Assembly: GCF_905475465.1 (NCBI RefSeq)
Contig: NC_062240.1
Coordinates: 4,479,001-4,543,000 of the forward strand
Length of the DNA stretch: 64,000 nt
Reading direction: 5' to 3'
DNA from: Pieris napi
Lineage: Eukaryota; Arthropoda; Insecta; Lepidoptera; Pieridae
Shown here piece by piece: positions 11,301 to 23,004 of the stretch. Numbering within the stretch: the stretch's first letter is position 1; the number at the start of each line of letters is the position of its first letter. The notes under the pieces were generated by a model, which saw only the letters and a list, made by a program, of their open reading frames with translations, was not told the DNA's origin and did no database searches. Position numbers and translations under genes: made by a program.

Positions 11301-14300
11301 GAATTCTTCAAGTGGTCTCTAATATCTTTGATAGTGATTCTCGTACCAACTGTCATTGTTGACTCATGGCATTATGGAAGACTAGTTGTGGCTCCATGGA
11401 ATATTGTTGCATATAACATTTTTACTGAACACGGACCAGATTTATATGGAGTTGAACCATGGACTTATTACTTTGTGAATGGATTTCTTAATTTTAATGT
11501 TATTTGGGTAAGTGTTTGTATATTTCTGAATAACCTATGTTATAATGTTATTTTGCTGTATTACTGTAATAAGGTTAATTCGCCTTTCACTGCGAGCGGA
11601 ACGGACCCATTACGGACTCCACTATACTCGTAACGATGATTTTCATACATTTTCATTTCCGTGGGAAACTCGGTCAACTCGCTAACCTCATATGTGACTC
11701 TTTCAACTCGCTCTCTCCGCTTCGGTGGAAGCACATGTATGAAAATCATCGTTACGAGTATAGCGGAGTCCGTAATGGGTCCGTTCCGCTCGCAGTGGAA
11801 GGCGGGCATTAGATTTTATCTCATTCATATGGTGTTGTATTATGAGATTAATATAAAAAATTGTTAGACTCCAAGCAATAAGTTTCATATTAAATTCTTG
11901 AAAACTTTAATTCTCTATCTGTTCTCTTTGAGTAAAATAGTTATTGATTCTCTATTTATATCTTAAGTATGTTGCCATTGGCCGCTTACTATATCTCTAC
12001 TACTCTTTATAATTTAAATGTATAGGGATGGTCTAAAAAGCAGCTTAGCCGAGTACTTCGTAAGTACGGAAACCGTAATTATGAAGCTTTTTGCCAAGTG
12101 ATTTATTTAATGTATAAACAAACAAAAGACAACATATGTTTCAAGTAACTCCACCTTTAATTGATTGCTCATTAAAGGTCACAGCACACATATCAACTCG
12201 GAAAGGGATCGTCACCGTATCGCCTTTCGCCCCGTTGTCAACCAGGCGTCAACCTAACGTATGCACGTAGCCAAAGCGTATCAGCAGCTCCTTTACGTCA
12301 ACTCGGCTACGGCTAGGCAACACCGCGCTTACGGCTCGCCGACCACTGCTTGATCTGGTTGGCACCAGATCAGTTAAGTGTAGCGCACGGTTATGTCCCA
12401 GTTTACAATAAGTGAGATTGCTAGCACTTGATGAAGAGAAAAAAGAAAATAGCAAAAATCTAAGAAAAAGATATTGGGTACACAATATAAATAAAACAAG
12501 GAGTGTCGTGGGAGTGGACAGGGGTAAGGACGAAGAGACGTAAGCGCTCGGACGACGAGCCGTAAGCGCGGGGACGACGAGCCGTAAGCGCGGGAACTGC
12601 AAGTTGACCACGCACCGCATCGCGGTTCGAAGCCTGTACCGAGGGGAGGCGATTACGTTACGATTCCGATTAGTGTGCGTTGCAGTAGGGAGTTTCATAC
12701 AAACAATACTGAACGGCTCGAGGTGATACGATGGCGATCCCTTTCCGAGCTGATATGTGTGCTTTGACCTTAAGTCCGCTCCGCTAGGCTAACTCTAGGC
12801 ATCTATTAAAACATTACACCGTTGCTCTCAAAAATAACTAGTTTGCAAATGCTAACTTTTCTTAATTATTATGACAGGTCCTAGCTTTATGCTGCCCACT
12901 TCTGCTGTTAGCGTGTCGTGTAATTGCTACGCGTTCGATCGCACCGCCGGCCTTTTGTATGCCCTATTGGCTTAGTCTGATGCCATTGGCCTTATGGCTT
13001 GGTGTTTTTATGCTGCAACCGCATAAGGAAGAGAGGTGTGTACATACTTTGTTAACGTATATAAAAAATGTGGACGTAGACGTTTGTAGACGTATATAAA
13101 AAGCGTGCGTGTACTTATGTACGCGCATAAGAAGTTATACTTCTTTGGCATTATTAAAAATAGTTTTTGATTGCATGCAAATAATTAATTACAATTAAAT
13201 AATCAAAGACTGGAAAAGGAGTCATTATAGTCAATAAAGTTCAGTTTACATTAGAAAAATTAAATAAATAAATATTATTATTCTCTTACATTAAGTGTAA
13301 CATAAATTCTATTTTTATTCGAATGTTGTTTTTAAATTATGTCCAAGGCCGTAGCATCTTCCGTGGGCAGCTTCATTCTGTTAATTTTGTGTCACGGTGC
13401 GAGCGCATCGTAAAATTTCACTCTCATAAATTTTTCATAACGTGCCTAAAGAAGTATAACTTCAAAAATATGGGACTATTTAAAGTTTTATTACCTCATT
13501 AATAAATCAAAGATTACACTCTTTAAAAGTGCTCTTCGTCTCTTTTTCTCATATTATTTAAGCTGTTGATGAAAAGAGACAGATTTAGTTTTTATGTATA
13601 CGGAGGTATGTAGGTGTTTTGCTGATTTCTCTCGACTACATCCAACTTGTTTTCAAGAGTGCTTTGTATACAAGACTATATATAATTTTTTTAAAGGAAA
13701 ATTCGTTGAGTGCTTGTAATTACATAGTCATTTTAAAGCAGTTACATTATTTCACTTGAATATTTATTAATTATTATATTGTCTTCCACCAGAGTTTAAT
13801 ATGAACACAATGGCTCGGTACTCAACCAAGCCTATTTATTGCTTATGAGTTTTCGACCAAAATGTTTGTATTGTGTCCACAACAGATTTATATATAGTCA
13901 TACCTAACTACTAAAGAAAACCTAATTTTAACCAACATCAATTTAACCAACCAAAGTTCAACATCAATTTGATGTGTAATTTTTATGATGACATGATGAG
14001 TGTTCAAATAATTTATAATCACTAGACCTATCTATTGCCGGTATCTGTAGTTGAAATTCCTAAATTTCAACTACAGATCCGGTATCTGAGCAAACTTCTT
14101 GAGCACTAAACAAGGGGGGAAAGTTTCGCGCATCGCGGGACACAACCGTCAACTGAATATCCAATTACGCGATCGACACGTCACTCTCCCGCCGCCCCCC
14201 TCCCAGTGATACCTAACAATCGCTTCTGCGCAGTCAAGGACATTTGTTCAAGATGTTTGTCGATATCTGTACCAATATTTAAATAGGACTTAATATAAAA

Positions 14301-16235
14301 AATTCTAATTAATTACTTCATAAAGATTTTTTAATTTTCAGATTCCTGTACCCAGTATACAGTATGATAATTCTAGCCGGCGCAATTTCACTCGACTGTA
14401 TGCAGAAAATGTCGTTCGCGATAGGGACAGTGCTATTCCAATGGCGCAAGGAGCGAGAGAGATGCCACTATCTCTCTTACACCGGCCATCTTGCAGTTAT
14501 GTGTGTGATGCTCTTCAGTAGTATCAGTAAGTGTTATGTTCCCTATCTCTATATAATATCGCTAAATATATTTGAGTAATTACATTTTCTTACATACAAA
14601 AGTAATTCGATATTTGAACTTCTCTTATTACGACGTTATTCATAACTACTTTTTACAACAACGAGCAATTCTATAATCCTGGCCTTATTTATGGTATTTC
14701 TTTCCTAATAGACAAGTAATGATCGGCCTTCTGTCGATATCGACTGAATCTTGCTGGTTGTCACAAAGTTTTCTTTTCATAGTACTCGCAAGTCTTGCGC
14801 TCATATTTATTGAAAATGCGTACCAATTCTTAAAAGGCCGGCAACGCACTCGTGAGCCCTCTGGCATTGAGAGTGTCCATGGGCGGCGTCACTTAACGTG
14901 TTGTTTTTAAATTATGTCCAATGCCGTAGCATCTTCCGTGGGACACTTCATTATGTTAATTTTGTGTCACGGTGCGCGCGCATCGTAAAATTTCACTGTA
15001 ATCAAGTTTTCATAACACGCCTAAAGAAGTATAACTACAAAAATAGAAAGGAAAATCTAAATCCATGATTCGAATTAATGACCCTAGGTTTAAGAGCCGT
15101 GGGCCTAGATAATACTTTGGAAAAATTCGATTGCCGGGTTATCAGAAATCCACTTCACCTTACAAAACCTGGCTACAGAAATCCCTTTTAATTTTTCAGG
15201 TATTTCCCGTATAGCAGCGCTATACAACAATTACCACGGCCCAATGGTGCTGTTGCGCCATCTACCGGCTGAACCGAAAGTGGTGTGTTTTGGCAAGGAA
15301 TGGTACAGATCGCCTTCCAGTTTCCACCTCCCACCGGGTGCTAGTATACGTTTCGTGGCCAGCGAGTTTGATGGACAGCTTCCCGCGCCTTATAGTCACT
15401 TACATAATGGTAAGAAACAACAATTGCATTATATAAAAAAATCCACTTAATATATATAAATTACGTGTCACGTTGTTTGTCGACACGACTCCTACACTAC
15501 CGAACCGATATCAATGAAATTTGCACACCGTGTGCAGTTTGATCTAACTTAAAAGATAGGATCTTACATCTCAATTTATACCCGCAATATTATTTAATTG
15601 CAAACTATTAGTTTATTATCTAACAGATGGCGCTGTGTTGAAAGTACCAACGTTTCACATACGCTACAATTTAATGGCATAACCACCAAAAAAGCATGGT
15701 GGTCCCCATGACTGGTGTTCTCCTACCGTTTCCCTTGAATAGTTAACTACTATGTAATATAACAAAAACCTTGGCCACAGCAACGCTTGGCCGAGTCTGC
15801 TAGTTTAAGATATAATTGAGTGCGGTCCTTTTAAATTCAAGTAACTTGCATTAAAGTAATTTTGTGTGTCTTAAATTAATGTGTGTAAAAAATTCTATTA
15901 AACAATATTTTTAGCCACAAATTCTGATATACCAAATTTTTACAGCTACCCGCATAATCCACCCATATTTTAACGATCTAAACAGAGGTAACAAGTCGAC
16001 CTACCTTCCGCCTTCCAAGTGCCACTACCTAATCGACTCGGACATAGGCCGACCAACGCACTTTCAACCGTTTTACCACACAGATACAAAATCGTGGAAC
16101 ATTATTGCTTCTGTGCCTATTTTGGACGCGTCGAAGTCAAATAAATTCTTCAGAGCGTTTTATGTACCGGGCATTTCGCATAAACACGTTGTGTATGCGA
16201 ATTTGTATTTGTTGAAAAATGTTTTAATTAATTAA
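8390..16235 (+). CDS. Alg9: ALG9 alpha-1,2-mannosyltransferase
   Basis: ALG9 is the ER-membrane GT22-family enzyme that adds the seventh and ninth mannoses to the dolichol-linked N-glycan precursor, using dolichol-phosphate-mannose. Nine exons: 8390-8490, 8757-8923, 9637-9823, 10151-10350, 11230-11507, 12878-13035, 14342-14526, 15200-15409 and 15946-16235 (stop TAA). All have GT-AG borders with consistent phases, giving 591 aa (human about 611). Diagnostic stretches are the lumenal loop DCDETYNYWEPLHYLVYG (acidic catalytic loop of GT-C enzymes), QTWEYSPEYSIRSYMPLW, EHGPDLYGVEPWTYYFVNGF, HKEERFLYPVYS, FGKEWYRSPSSFHLP, and KCHYLIDSD near the C-terminus. Multiple hydrophobic segments fit a polytopic ER protein. 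The introns are loaded with MITEs, a Helitron and LINE ends. The basic N-terminus (RQRSIHNKNGAKR) is poorly conserved and its ATG is the first in frame. Confidence 0.95.
11574..11812. mobile_element. long-TIR MITE in ALG9 intron 5
   Basis: Arms of about 75 bases are almost perfect inverted copies (shared core GAGCGGAACGGACCCATTAC). They surround a short centre containing GGTCAACTCGCTAACC. Exact ends and target duplication are uncertain (TAAT-like). Confidence 0.85.
12176..12770. mobile_element. Harbinger-like MITE in ALG9 intron 5
   Basis: Ends AGGTCACAGCACACATATCA and the inverted TGATATGTGTGCTTTGACCT are flanked by TAA on both sides, fitting the TWA target of PIF/Harbinger. The TIR extends about 50 bases through CTCGGAAAGGGATCG. 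Inside are tandem GACGACGAGCCGTAAGCGCG units. The 149-aa minus ORF here is an artefact of this GC-rich repeat. Confidence 0.8.
13270..13469 (+). repeat. dispersed repeat, copy 1 (ALG9 intron 6)
   Basis: A block sharing TTCGAATGTTGTTTTTAAAT, CGTAGCATCTTCCGTGGG and GTGTCACGGTGCG with 14897-15045 and 50502-50697. No ORF and no clear terminal repeats. Class unknown. Confidence 0.75.
14811..14896 (+). mobile_element. CR1/Jockey-like LINE 3' end fragment
   Basis: Contains CGTACCAATTCTTAAAAGGC then GCCGGCAACGCACTCGTGAG and GAGTGTCCATGGGCGGC, encoding the AYQFLKGRQRTRE tail seen in a longer copy at 46606-46853. Five other fragments of the same 3' end occur in the window. Confidence 0.75.
14897..15045 (+). 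repeat. dispersed repeat, copy 2 (ALG9 intron 7)
   Basis: Same repeat as 13270-13469 and 50502-50697, 5'-shortened and directly abutting the LINE 3' end at 14811-14896. The junction suggests that one inserted into the other. Confidence 0.7.
15445..15803 (+). mobile_element. Helitron-like element (family D, copy 1)
   Basis: Starts near CTTAATATATATAAATTACG and ends CAACGCTTGGCCGAGTCTGC then TAG, i.e. a CTAG terminus followed by T. Relatives are at 38270-38637 and 54261-54598 (reverse). It lies in ALG9 intron 8. Confidence 0.75.
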
Positions 16236-18027
16236 ATTATTTTGAATCTTTAATGTAAAACGTCATCTATTTGTTTGTGTGGTATTTCAGAATTGCATTT
16301 GACTTCGAAATTTATTTAGTAAATTTAAAATGGTGAACAATTTTGAGGTTTCGTACGAAACGAAGCATAAATAACTGTATACAATTCATGAAGTTTTTTA
16401 ATTTATCAGACTATAGAGCGGGAATGGGTAAAATGTTTATTATATTTCCCCAAAAATTAATTTAATTTTACCCTTCGTATAGATACAATACTTAAATTGG
16501 GAATTCATGTTATGTCCTTATGACTATTGATAAATGAACATGACAAATCAATCTCTTACTATTTCTTTATAGTAATTAAAAACATAAACACTCTCATTTC
16601 AGATTTAATTCTCTTTTCATCAGCTTTTACTGAAAAAAACGACGAAGTACTTTAGTTAAAACAGAGTAAAGATTTTGTATTTTTTAATTTATTTTACCTT
16701 AATAGCAACAAAAATCGCTTAGAAAATGCAACGTTGCCTCACTTCACATCCAATTATATATAGCTGAAACTATTTTGATTATATTATAAGCATTTATACC
16801 CACTCTTTATAACTTTAATTGGTTTGAATATCACATTGTTAATTTTTAAGGTTTTCACGTAAAATGTGTTGTGTGCGAATTTGACTGCAATAATTTAATT
16901 CTAGTCAAAAATATTATGGGTTAATATATGCTTTTATAAAAGTAAGTAGAGGTTGGCTATATGTACATATTATTATAAATAGTTTAAATAATATATTGTA
17001 ACAGTAGATTTAAGTATGTATGTGTATTTTTAAGTAAGCTTAATTTCATACCAACGGAAAACTTTCGAGCGGAGTTAGAAAACGAAAGATGCAATTGCTT
17101 GATTTTTCTTTATATATAACAGGGGTCCAGGGGAGGCCCACTCGGTGTTAAGTGATACCCCATTACCAGACTCGCAAGTGCGACACCGGCCTTTTATGTC
17201 ATGATCGGTTTTCATCGTTCGTCCAATCACAGATACCCGACACTATCTGTCATATCGTTTAACCTATATCAATCAAAGGCTTTATCGTTTCGTCTTTCGT
17301 TTTACATTCTAACCTCATATTTATTAATTAATTTAACATTTATTTATTTACATTGTCTTTGCATCGGGTGCAAATTATTTCTTGAACGAACATAAAATAT
17401 AAGTATTTTTCTGCAAAAAGCTAATTGTATTCCTTAGGATTCTGACAGTTTGAGATATTAAATCTGTCAATGTTCAGATGTTTGACAGATAGCAGAACAC
17501 AGACTGTATAAATCCTCAAGAAGACAATGTAAGGTGATTTTACATTTTGTTATATATTTAAAAGTAATAGTAATAAGAGTCGGTAAATTTACAAACGAAG
17601 AACGAGGAAGGGAATTACTATCTACTGACGTTTTGAATGAATTATCCCAAATTCTATTTTTACGCGTATATGAGAGGAATTCCTCATAAACATGCATTGA
17701 ACTTCACCAAATAAACTTCTGTTGCTATAATTAGTATAAGTAATATAGATATTTGTGTAATATTATATTATTTAAAATAAAGCGTTTATACTTTTATAGA
17801 CTTAGTGTGTTGTAATTTTGAATAAGGTTTCTAATAAATTTAATCTTGATACAGTATTTTTATTTGAATATTTCGAATTTAAAATAAACCCATTGGCCAT
17901 GACGCCATTACTTTTTAAATGTATAGACTAGATGTTTTAATGTAAGAATACATTTTATTTTTACTTTAATTTTAATTTCTTCGATTTATTTCTTTTTGTT
18001 ATTACTTAACGAAAATTCTTTGTGAAT
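16236..18027. other. ALG9-tubulin intergenic region
   Basis: The ALG9 3' UTR and the first tubulin promoter must lie here. Around 17121-17205 there is a reversed fragment of the LINE 3' end (GTTAAGTGATACCCCATTAC and GACACCGGCCTTTTATG). ORFs at 17201-17395 and 17467-17697 show no family features. Confidence 0.6.
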
Positions 18028-19818
18028 ATGAGAGAAATTGTTCATGTACAAGTTGGTAGATGTGGTAACCAAATTGGTTCGAAGGTAAGAATTATTTATC
18101 AAGCCCCAAGTAGGAATAGGTTTATCATGTAACGTATACCTTCAGATTATAACAGAAATTACCAGCAAATAGATATATTTAATGTATCTAAAAAATGCTT
18201 AAGAAATTATAAAAGAACTCAAGTATCCTTTATTAGATAGAATGGCTTCGTTATTCCTCCTTTATACTAAATATGTTGTAATGAACTATGAATCTTAGAA
18301 TTTATTATAAATACATATATTCTTTATATTTTTTTTTGTATTTGTATAGGTGTAACTGTGCTTTGTGTGTGTTTAAATGTGTAATCCGTTTTTGGCTTGT
18401 GTATAGTGTAATTTTTTGAATATAGTATAGTACTCGTAAGTAGCTGTAGGAATACCGCTAAGCAAATAAATAAATAAATGAAATTAACCGATTTTGATAA
18501 ATATATATGTCCTTCCATTTTACAGTTTTGGGAGGTGATATCCGATGAGCACGGAATCGATCCAAATGGTTGCTACTCTGGAGATTCTGATCTTCAGTTG
18601 GAACGTATCAACGTGTATTACAACGAAGGTGCTGGTGGCAAATATGTGCCGAGAGCCGTTTTAGTTGATTTAGAACCTGGTACCATGGACTCCTTACGAT
18701 CCGGCCCATACGGCCATATCTTTCGTCCTGATAATATTGTCTATGGCAGCACTGGTGCAGGCAATAACTATGCTAAGGGATACTTCACAGAAGGGGCAGA
18801 TTTGCTCGATTCCGTCCTTGACGTTGTTAGAAAAGAAGCCGAAGGCTGCGACTGTTTACAAGGATTCCAAGTTGTCCATTCAATTGGAGGAGGCACTGGA
18901 TCCGGATTAGGAACCTTAATACTGTCCCAATTGAGAGAGGAATACCCTGACAGGATTATTCTAACTTTCTCTGTTGTTCCTAGTCCTAAAGTTTCGGATA
19001 CTGTTGTAGAGCCATACAATGCTACATTGGCATTGAATCAACTTATCGAAAATTCTGATGAATCCTTCTGTATTGATAATGAAGCTTTATACGATATTTG
19101 TTTTAGGACACTTCGGTTACAGACACCAACTTATGGCGACTTAAATCATTTAGTTTCAGCAACGATGTCCGGTGTTACGACTTGTTTACGATTTCCCGGA
19201 CAGCTGAACGCTGATTTGCGGAAACTGGCAGTTAATATGGTTCCATTTCCGCGGTTACATTTCTTCATGCCCGGTTTTGCGCCGCTTACGTCTAGAGGAG
19301 TCCAAAAATATCGAGCACTCACCGTCCCAGAACTTACGCAGCAGATGTTTGATGCCAAAAATATGATGGCAGCATGTGATCCACGCCACGGGAGATATCT
19401 AACCGTAGCTGCGGTATTCAGAGGCAGAATGTCCATGAAAGAAGTTGATGAACAAATGCTGAATATTCAAAACAAGAATAAGGATTACTTTGTTGAATGG
19501 ATACCTAGTAATGTTAAGACCGCTGTTTGCGATATACCTCCGAGAGGCCTTAAAATGTCTGCAACGTTCATAGGCAATACCACAGCTATTCAGGAATTAT
19601 TCAAACGAATTGCTGAGCAGTTTACTTCTATGTTTCGAAGGAAAGCTTTTGTACACTGGTATACAGGTGAAGGTATGGATGAAGCCGATTTTACGGAAGC
19701 GGATAATAACCTGAGTGATTTGATATCCGAATACCAGCAGTATCAAGATGCCACCATTGAAGACCAAGAGTTTGAGGAAGAGGAAACAACAGTCCCTAAT
19801 GATGGAAGTGACGTTTAA
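18028..19818 (+). CDS. betaTub: beta-tubulin paralogue 1 (divergent)
   Basis: Structural beta subunit of the tubulin heterodimer. Exon 1 is 18028-18084 (MREIVHVQVGRCGNQIGSK), the intron is 441 bases, and exon 2 is 18526-19818, giving 449 aa. Present are the MREI autoregulatory N-terminus, GGGTGSG signature, NNEALYDIC-type nucleotide contacts, LTSRGVQKYRAL M-loop and an acidic tail. Departures from the canonical sequence are Arg11 for Gln in the first phosphate loop, STGAGNNYAKG in place of QSGAGNNWAKG (Trp101 to Tyr), and a long tail containing EFEEEE then TTVPNDGSDV. AATAAA lies at 19845-19850, soon after the stop. The intron is open in frame from 18478, so a spurious longer ORF appears, but the MREI exon and acceptor TTTTACAG fix the true structure. 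Such paralogues are often tissue-restricted in insects, but expression cannot be read here. Confidence 0.95.
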
Positions 19819-19910
19819 AATTTTCTTGTATTTACTTTATATTAAATAAATATTTATTCTTCTATTTATGGCTATTAATATCTATATGGCTTAAATGTAT
19901 TTATAAGAAA

Positions 19911-20225
19911 CTAGCTGACCGGACAAGCGTCGTTTTGCCATGTATATCATTTATAATAAGAAATAGGGGTTGATCGTAGAGGGGTGGAAATTAGGGGTTG
20001 TATGTATTTTGTAATGCTGTATCATAAAAACATAATTTTTTATCTAAAAATTAAAAAAATATAATTTAGGGGTGGACTACCCTTAATATTTAGGGGGGTG
20101 AAAAATAGATGTTGTCCGATTCCCAGACATACCCAATATGCACACAAAATTTCATGAGAATCGGTGGAGCCGTTTCGGAGGAATTTAACTACAAACACCG
20201 CGACACGAGAATTTTATATATTAGA
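19911..20225 (-). mobile_element. non-autonomous Helitron (family A, copy 2)
   Basis: The reverse-strand copy starts TCTAATATATAAAATTCTCG (20225) and ends GGTCAGCTAG (19911), with ACGACGCTTGTCC-like decay in the 3' hairpin. It sits between tubulin genes 1 and 2. Confidence 0.85.
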
Positions 20226-20581
20226 TGAAGGCATACTACTAAAATAAAGTTCCTAAGGATTTAATAATATTTCCTACACATAAAAGTAATGTTTTAAAAC
20301 CGTTACACCAGTCACCAAATATACAACTGGTACTTTTTTTTTTCATTTGGACCTCTTCTTAACCTACCAATTCAAACGATGAAAAAATAAAATTTTAAAT
20401 TAAGAATTTTTTCCATGTTCTTTTGACAAACGTAAAAATGATTCATTATTTTAGAAAATTTCTTAAGTGATGCACGTTTAATATAACGATTTTTTTATTC
20501 CTTTTCTATTTAATGATTATTTTAAAAGGCTAAATTTTTAACGATCTAGATTTTAGGCTCGAAATTTTACGTGTATCAAAA

Positions 20582-21989
20582 ATGCGGGAAATCGTCCACA
20601 TCCAAGCCGGGCAGTGTGGAAACCAGATTGGAGCTAAGGTAATAAATGTCGCCAACAACAATGCGGGCTGCCGTAAGACTATCGTAAATCTGATCTGACC
20701 TCAATATCTCTTTACAGTTCTGGGAGGTTATCTCGGATGAACATGGAATCGACCCAACCGGAGCTTACCAAGGCGACTCCGATCTACAGCTCGAGCGAAT
20801 CAACGTGTACTATAATGAAGCCTCAGGTGGCAAATACGTGCCGCGGGCTGTGCTCGTCGATCTCGAACCCGGGACCATGGATTCCGTCCGTTCCGGACCC
20901 TTCGGGCAAATCTTCCGCCCAGACAACTTCGTGTTTGGACAGTCTGGCGCAGGCAATAATTGGGCCAAGGGACACTACACAGAAGGAGCAGAACTAGTCG
21001 ACTCTGTACTGGATGTGGTACGGAAAGAAGCGGAAGGGTGTGATTGCTTACAAGGATTTCAATTAACTCATTCATTAGGTGGTGGCACTGGGTCTGGTAT
21101 GGGAACATTACTAATATCTAAGATACGAGAAGAGTACCCTGATAGAATAATGAATACTTTTTCGGTGGTTCCGAGTCCGAAAGTATCTGATACCGTTGTT
21201 GAACCATACAATGCCACGCTATCTGTACATCAGCTAGTAGAAAACACAGATGAAACTTTCTGCATTGACAATGAAGCGTTGTACGATATTTGCTTCCGAA
21301 CACTTAAGCTAACGACGCCAACATATGGCGACCTTAACCATTTGGTTTCAGCGACGATGTCTGGAGTGACTACGTGCTTAAGATTTCCTGGTCAGTTAAA
21401 TGCAGATTTAAGAAAGCTGGCAGTTAATATGGTACCGTTTCCAAGATTGCACTTCTTTATGCCAGGCTTTGCGCCGTTAACGTCTCGTGGTAGCCAGCAG
21501 TATAGGGCTTTGTCTGTGCCAGAATTGACCCAGCAAATGTTTGACGCTAAAAATATGATGGCCGCTTGTGACCCAAGACACGGTCGGTATCTCACCGTCG
21601 CAGCTATCTTCCGCGGACGGATGTCTATGAAGGAAGTGGACGAACAAATGCTAAATATCCAAAATAAAAACAGCAGCTACTTTGTTGAATGGATCCCAAA
21701 TAATGTCAAGACGGCCGTGTGTGATATACCACCTCGAGGATTAAAGATGTCTGCTACATTTATAGGAAACACGACAGCAATTCAAGAGTTGTTTAAAAGA
21801 ATATCGGAGCAATTTACAGCAATGTTTAGAAGAAAAGCTTTCTTACATTGGTACACTGGTGAAGGAATGGATGAAATGGAGTTTACAGAAGCAGAAAGTA
21901 ACATGAATGATTTGGTTTCTGAATATCAGCAGTACCAGGACGCCACGGCTGACGACGAAGGAGAGTTTGACGAAGAAGTTGAAGAATAG
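20582..21989 (+). CDS. betaTub: beta-tubulin paralogue 2 (canonical)
   Basis: Exon 1 is 20582-20638 (MREIVHIQAGQCGNQIGAK), the intron is 79 bases, and exon 2 is 20718-21989, giving 442 aa. It carries the standard nucleotide-site residues: Gln11, Glu69 in DLEPGTMDSVR, QSGAGNNWAKG, GGGTGSGMG and PSPKVSDTVVEP. The M-loop LTSRGSQQYRAL is also present. The tail DDEGEFDEEVEE holds the EGEF-type motif associated with motile axonemes in known beta-tubulins. The 3' UTR has AATAAA at 22061-22066. The short upstream region has no obvious TATA box. This is the best candidate for a general-purpose tubulin in the cluster. Confidence 0.97.
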
Positions 21990-22097
21990 CTGCTGTATTG
22001 TCCATTGTTTGTGCATGTCTTTGGTGTATACTGTCATAAGTGTAATATTGAATGTAATCAAATAAATATTTAAAAATACTAAAATGTTTCTTTTTAA

Positions 22098-22421
22098 GGG
22101 TCCGTTCACACAGACCGGCTCGGAAAGGAGAGCAGATTTTTATCACGTTGGAAACAGTGTTTTGAGTGATTGTAGTAAAGTTTATTTTTGCATTTGCACC
22201 TTTTTTGTCATTAAAAATGCCTGAACGCGCTTCGTGTGAAGTAATAAAAGGAGCCGACCGGCTCCGCTTGCGTGCTCTTTCTCGCTCGCGCAGCCGAGTT
22301 AGTAATAGTTAGTAATAGTTGGCGGCTCCGCTCCGGCCAATTCCAAGCGTATACGACCCGGTCTGTGTGAAAAGAAAAAAGCAGGCCGATGCTCTCCGAG
22401 CCGGTCTGTGTGAACGGACCC
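22098..22421. mobile_element. Harbinger-like MITE downstream of tubulin 2
   Basis: Terminal repeats GGGTCCGTTCACACAGACCG and its inverse, extending to about 26 bases, are flanked by TAA on both sides. It is non-coding and contains a short tandem of TTAGTAATAG. Confidence 0.85.
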
Positions 22422-22727
22422 TAAATTACATGTGCCTAACAAACTTCATAATTAAAAATGAATGTAATTCAAATCAATACATCTGTAAAGCCGGCTACAG
22501 ACTCACGAGGCGCCCTGTCGATGCCCCGAATGTTGAGCGGTAGCTATGAGCCATCCACTCGCTTTTTTAGTTGCTTGCTATATTTTGAAGATGGACGACG
22601 ATTATTATGCATCAATTGTATATAGTATAATTGACCTATTTTATTGATAATTTATTTGACAGAAAATAAAATGGCAGAGTGACAGCACACTTGTTTTTTT
22701 ATTTGCTGAGTCTTCCAAAGAGTAAGT

Positions 22728-22826
22728 TTAATTATGGCTGGCTTTGGCTTTAATAGATTCATCCCCTCCAAGTGGCTGGTATTTGCGGTTGGCAGGCATG
22801 TCGGTTGGTGGAGGGGTGGTCGACAT
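22728..22826 (-). CDS. candidate 32-residue small ORF or terminal exon
   Basis: A minus-strand ATG in strong Kozak context (TCACCATG) opens MSTTPPPTDMPANRKYQPLG and ends KAKASHN-stop. An AATAAA lies about 25 bases past the stop. Proline-rich start, basic end, no hydrophobic helix. It lies 180 bases beyond the stop of tubulin 3 on the same strand, in unusually GC-rich sequence. It could be an independent microprotein, a second cistron in the tubulin 3' UTR, or the last exon of an unseen gene. Not recognised. Confidence 0.35.
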   Translation of the reverse strand: MSTTPPPTDMPANRKYQPLGGDESIKAKASHN

Positions 22827-23004
22827 GGTGACTTGGCTTGGCAGGATGTGACTAGCGACGTCACATCCGTTACAAAGTAAAAATATAATTGAAGCTTTTT
22901 AAACTTAACCTTAGATAAATTGCTCATTAATGAAAATCCCAAATAATATAAGTTTTTTTTATTATTTCCAAATAAGGACATACACAATAGAAAAACAACA
23001 AACG

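Noticed and set aside
12249..12698. 149-residue minus-strand ORF in ALG9 intron 5
   Set aside because: It lies entirely in the Harbinger-like MITE and reflects its GC-rich tandem repeats; no domain or splice support.
18478..18525. Alternative tubulin 1 start with MKLTDFDKY leader
   Set aside because: This is intron read-through; the conserved MREI exon at 18028 and the acceptor before FWEV give the normal N-terminus.
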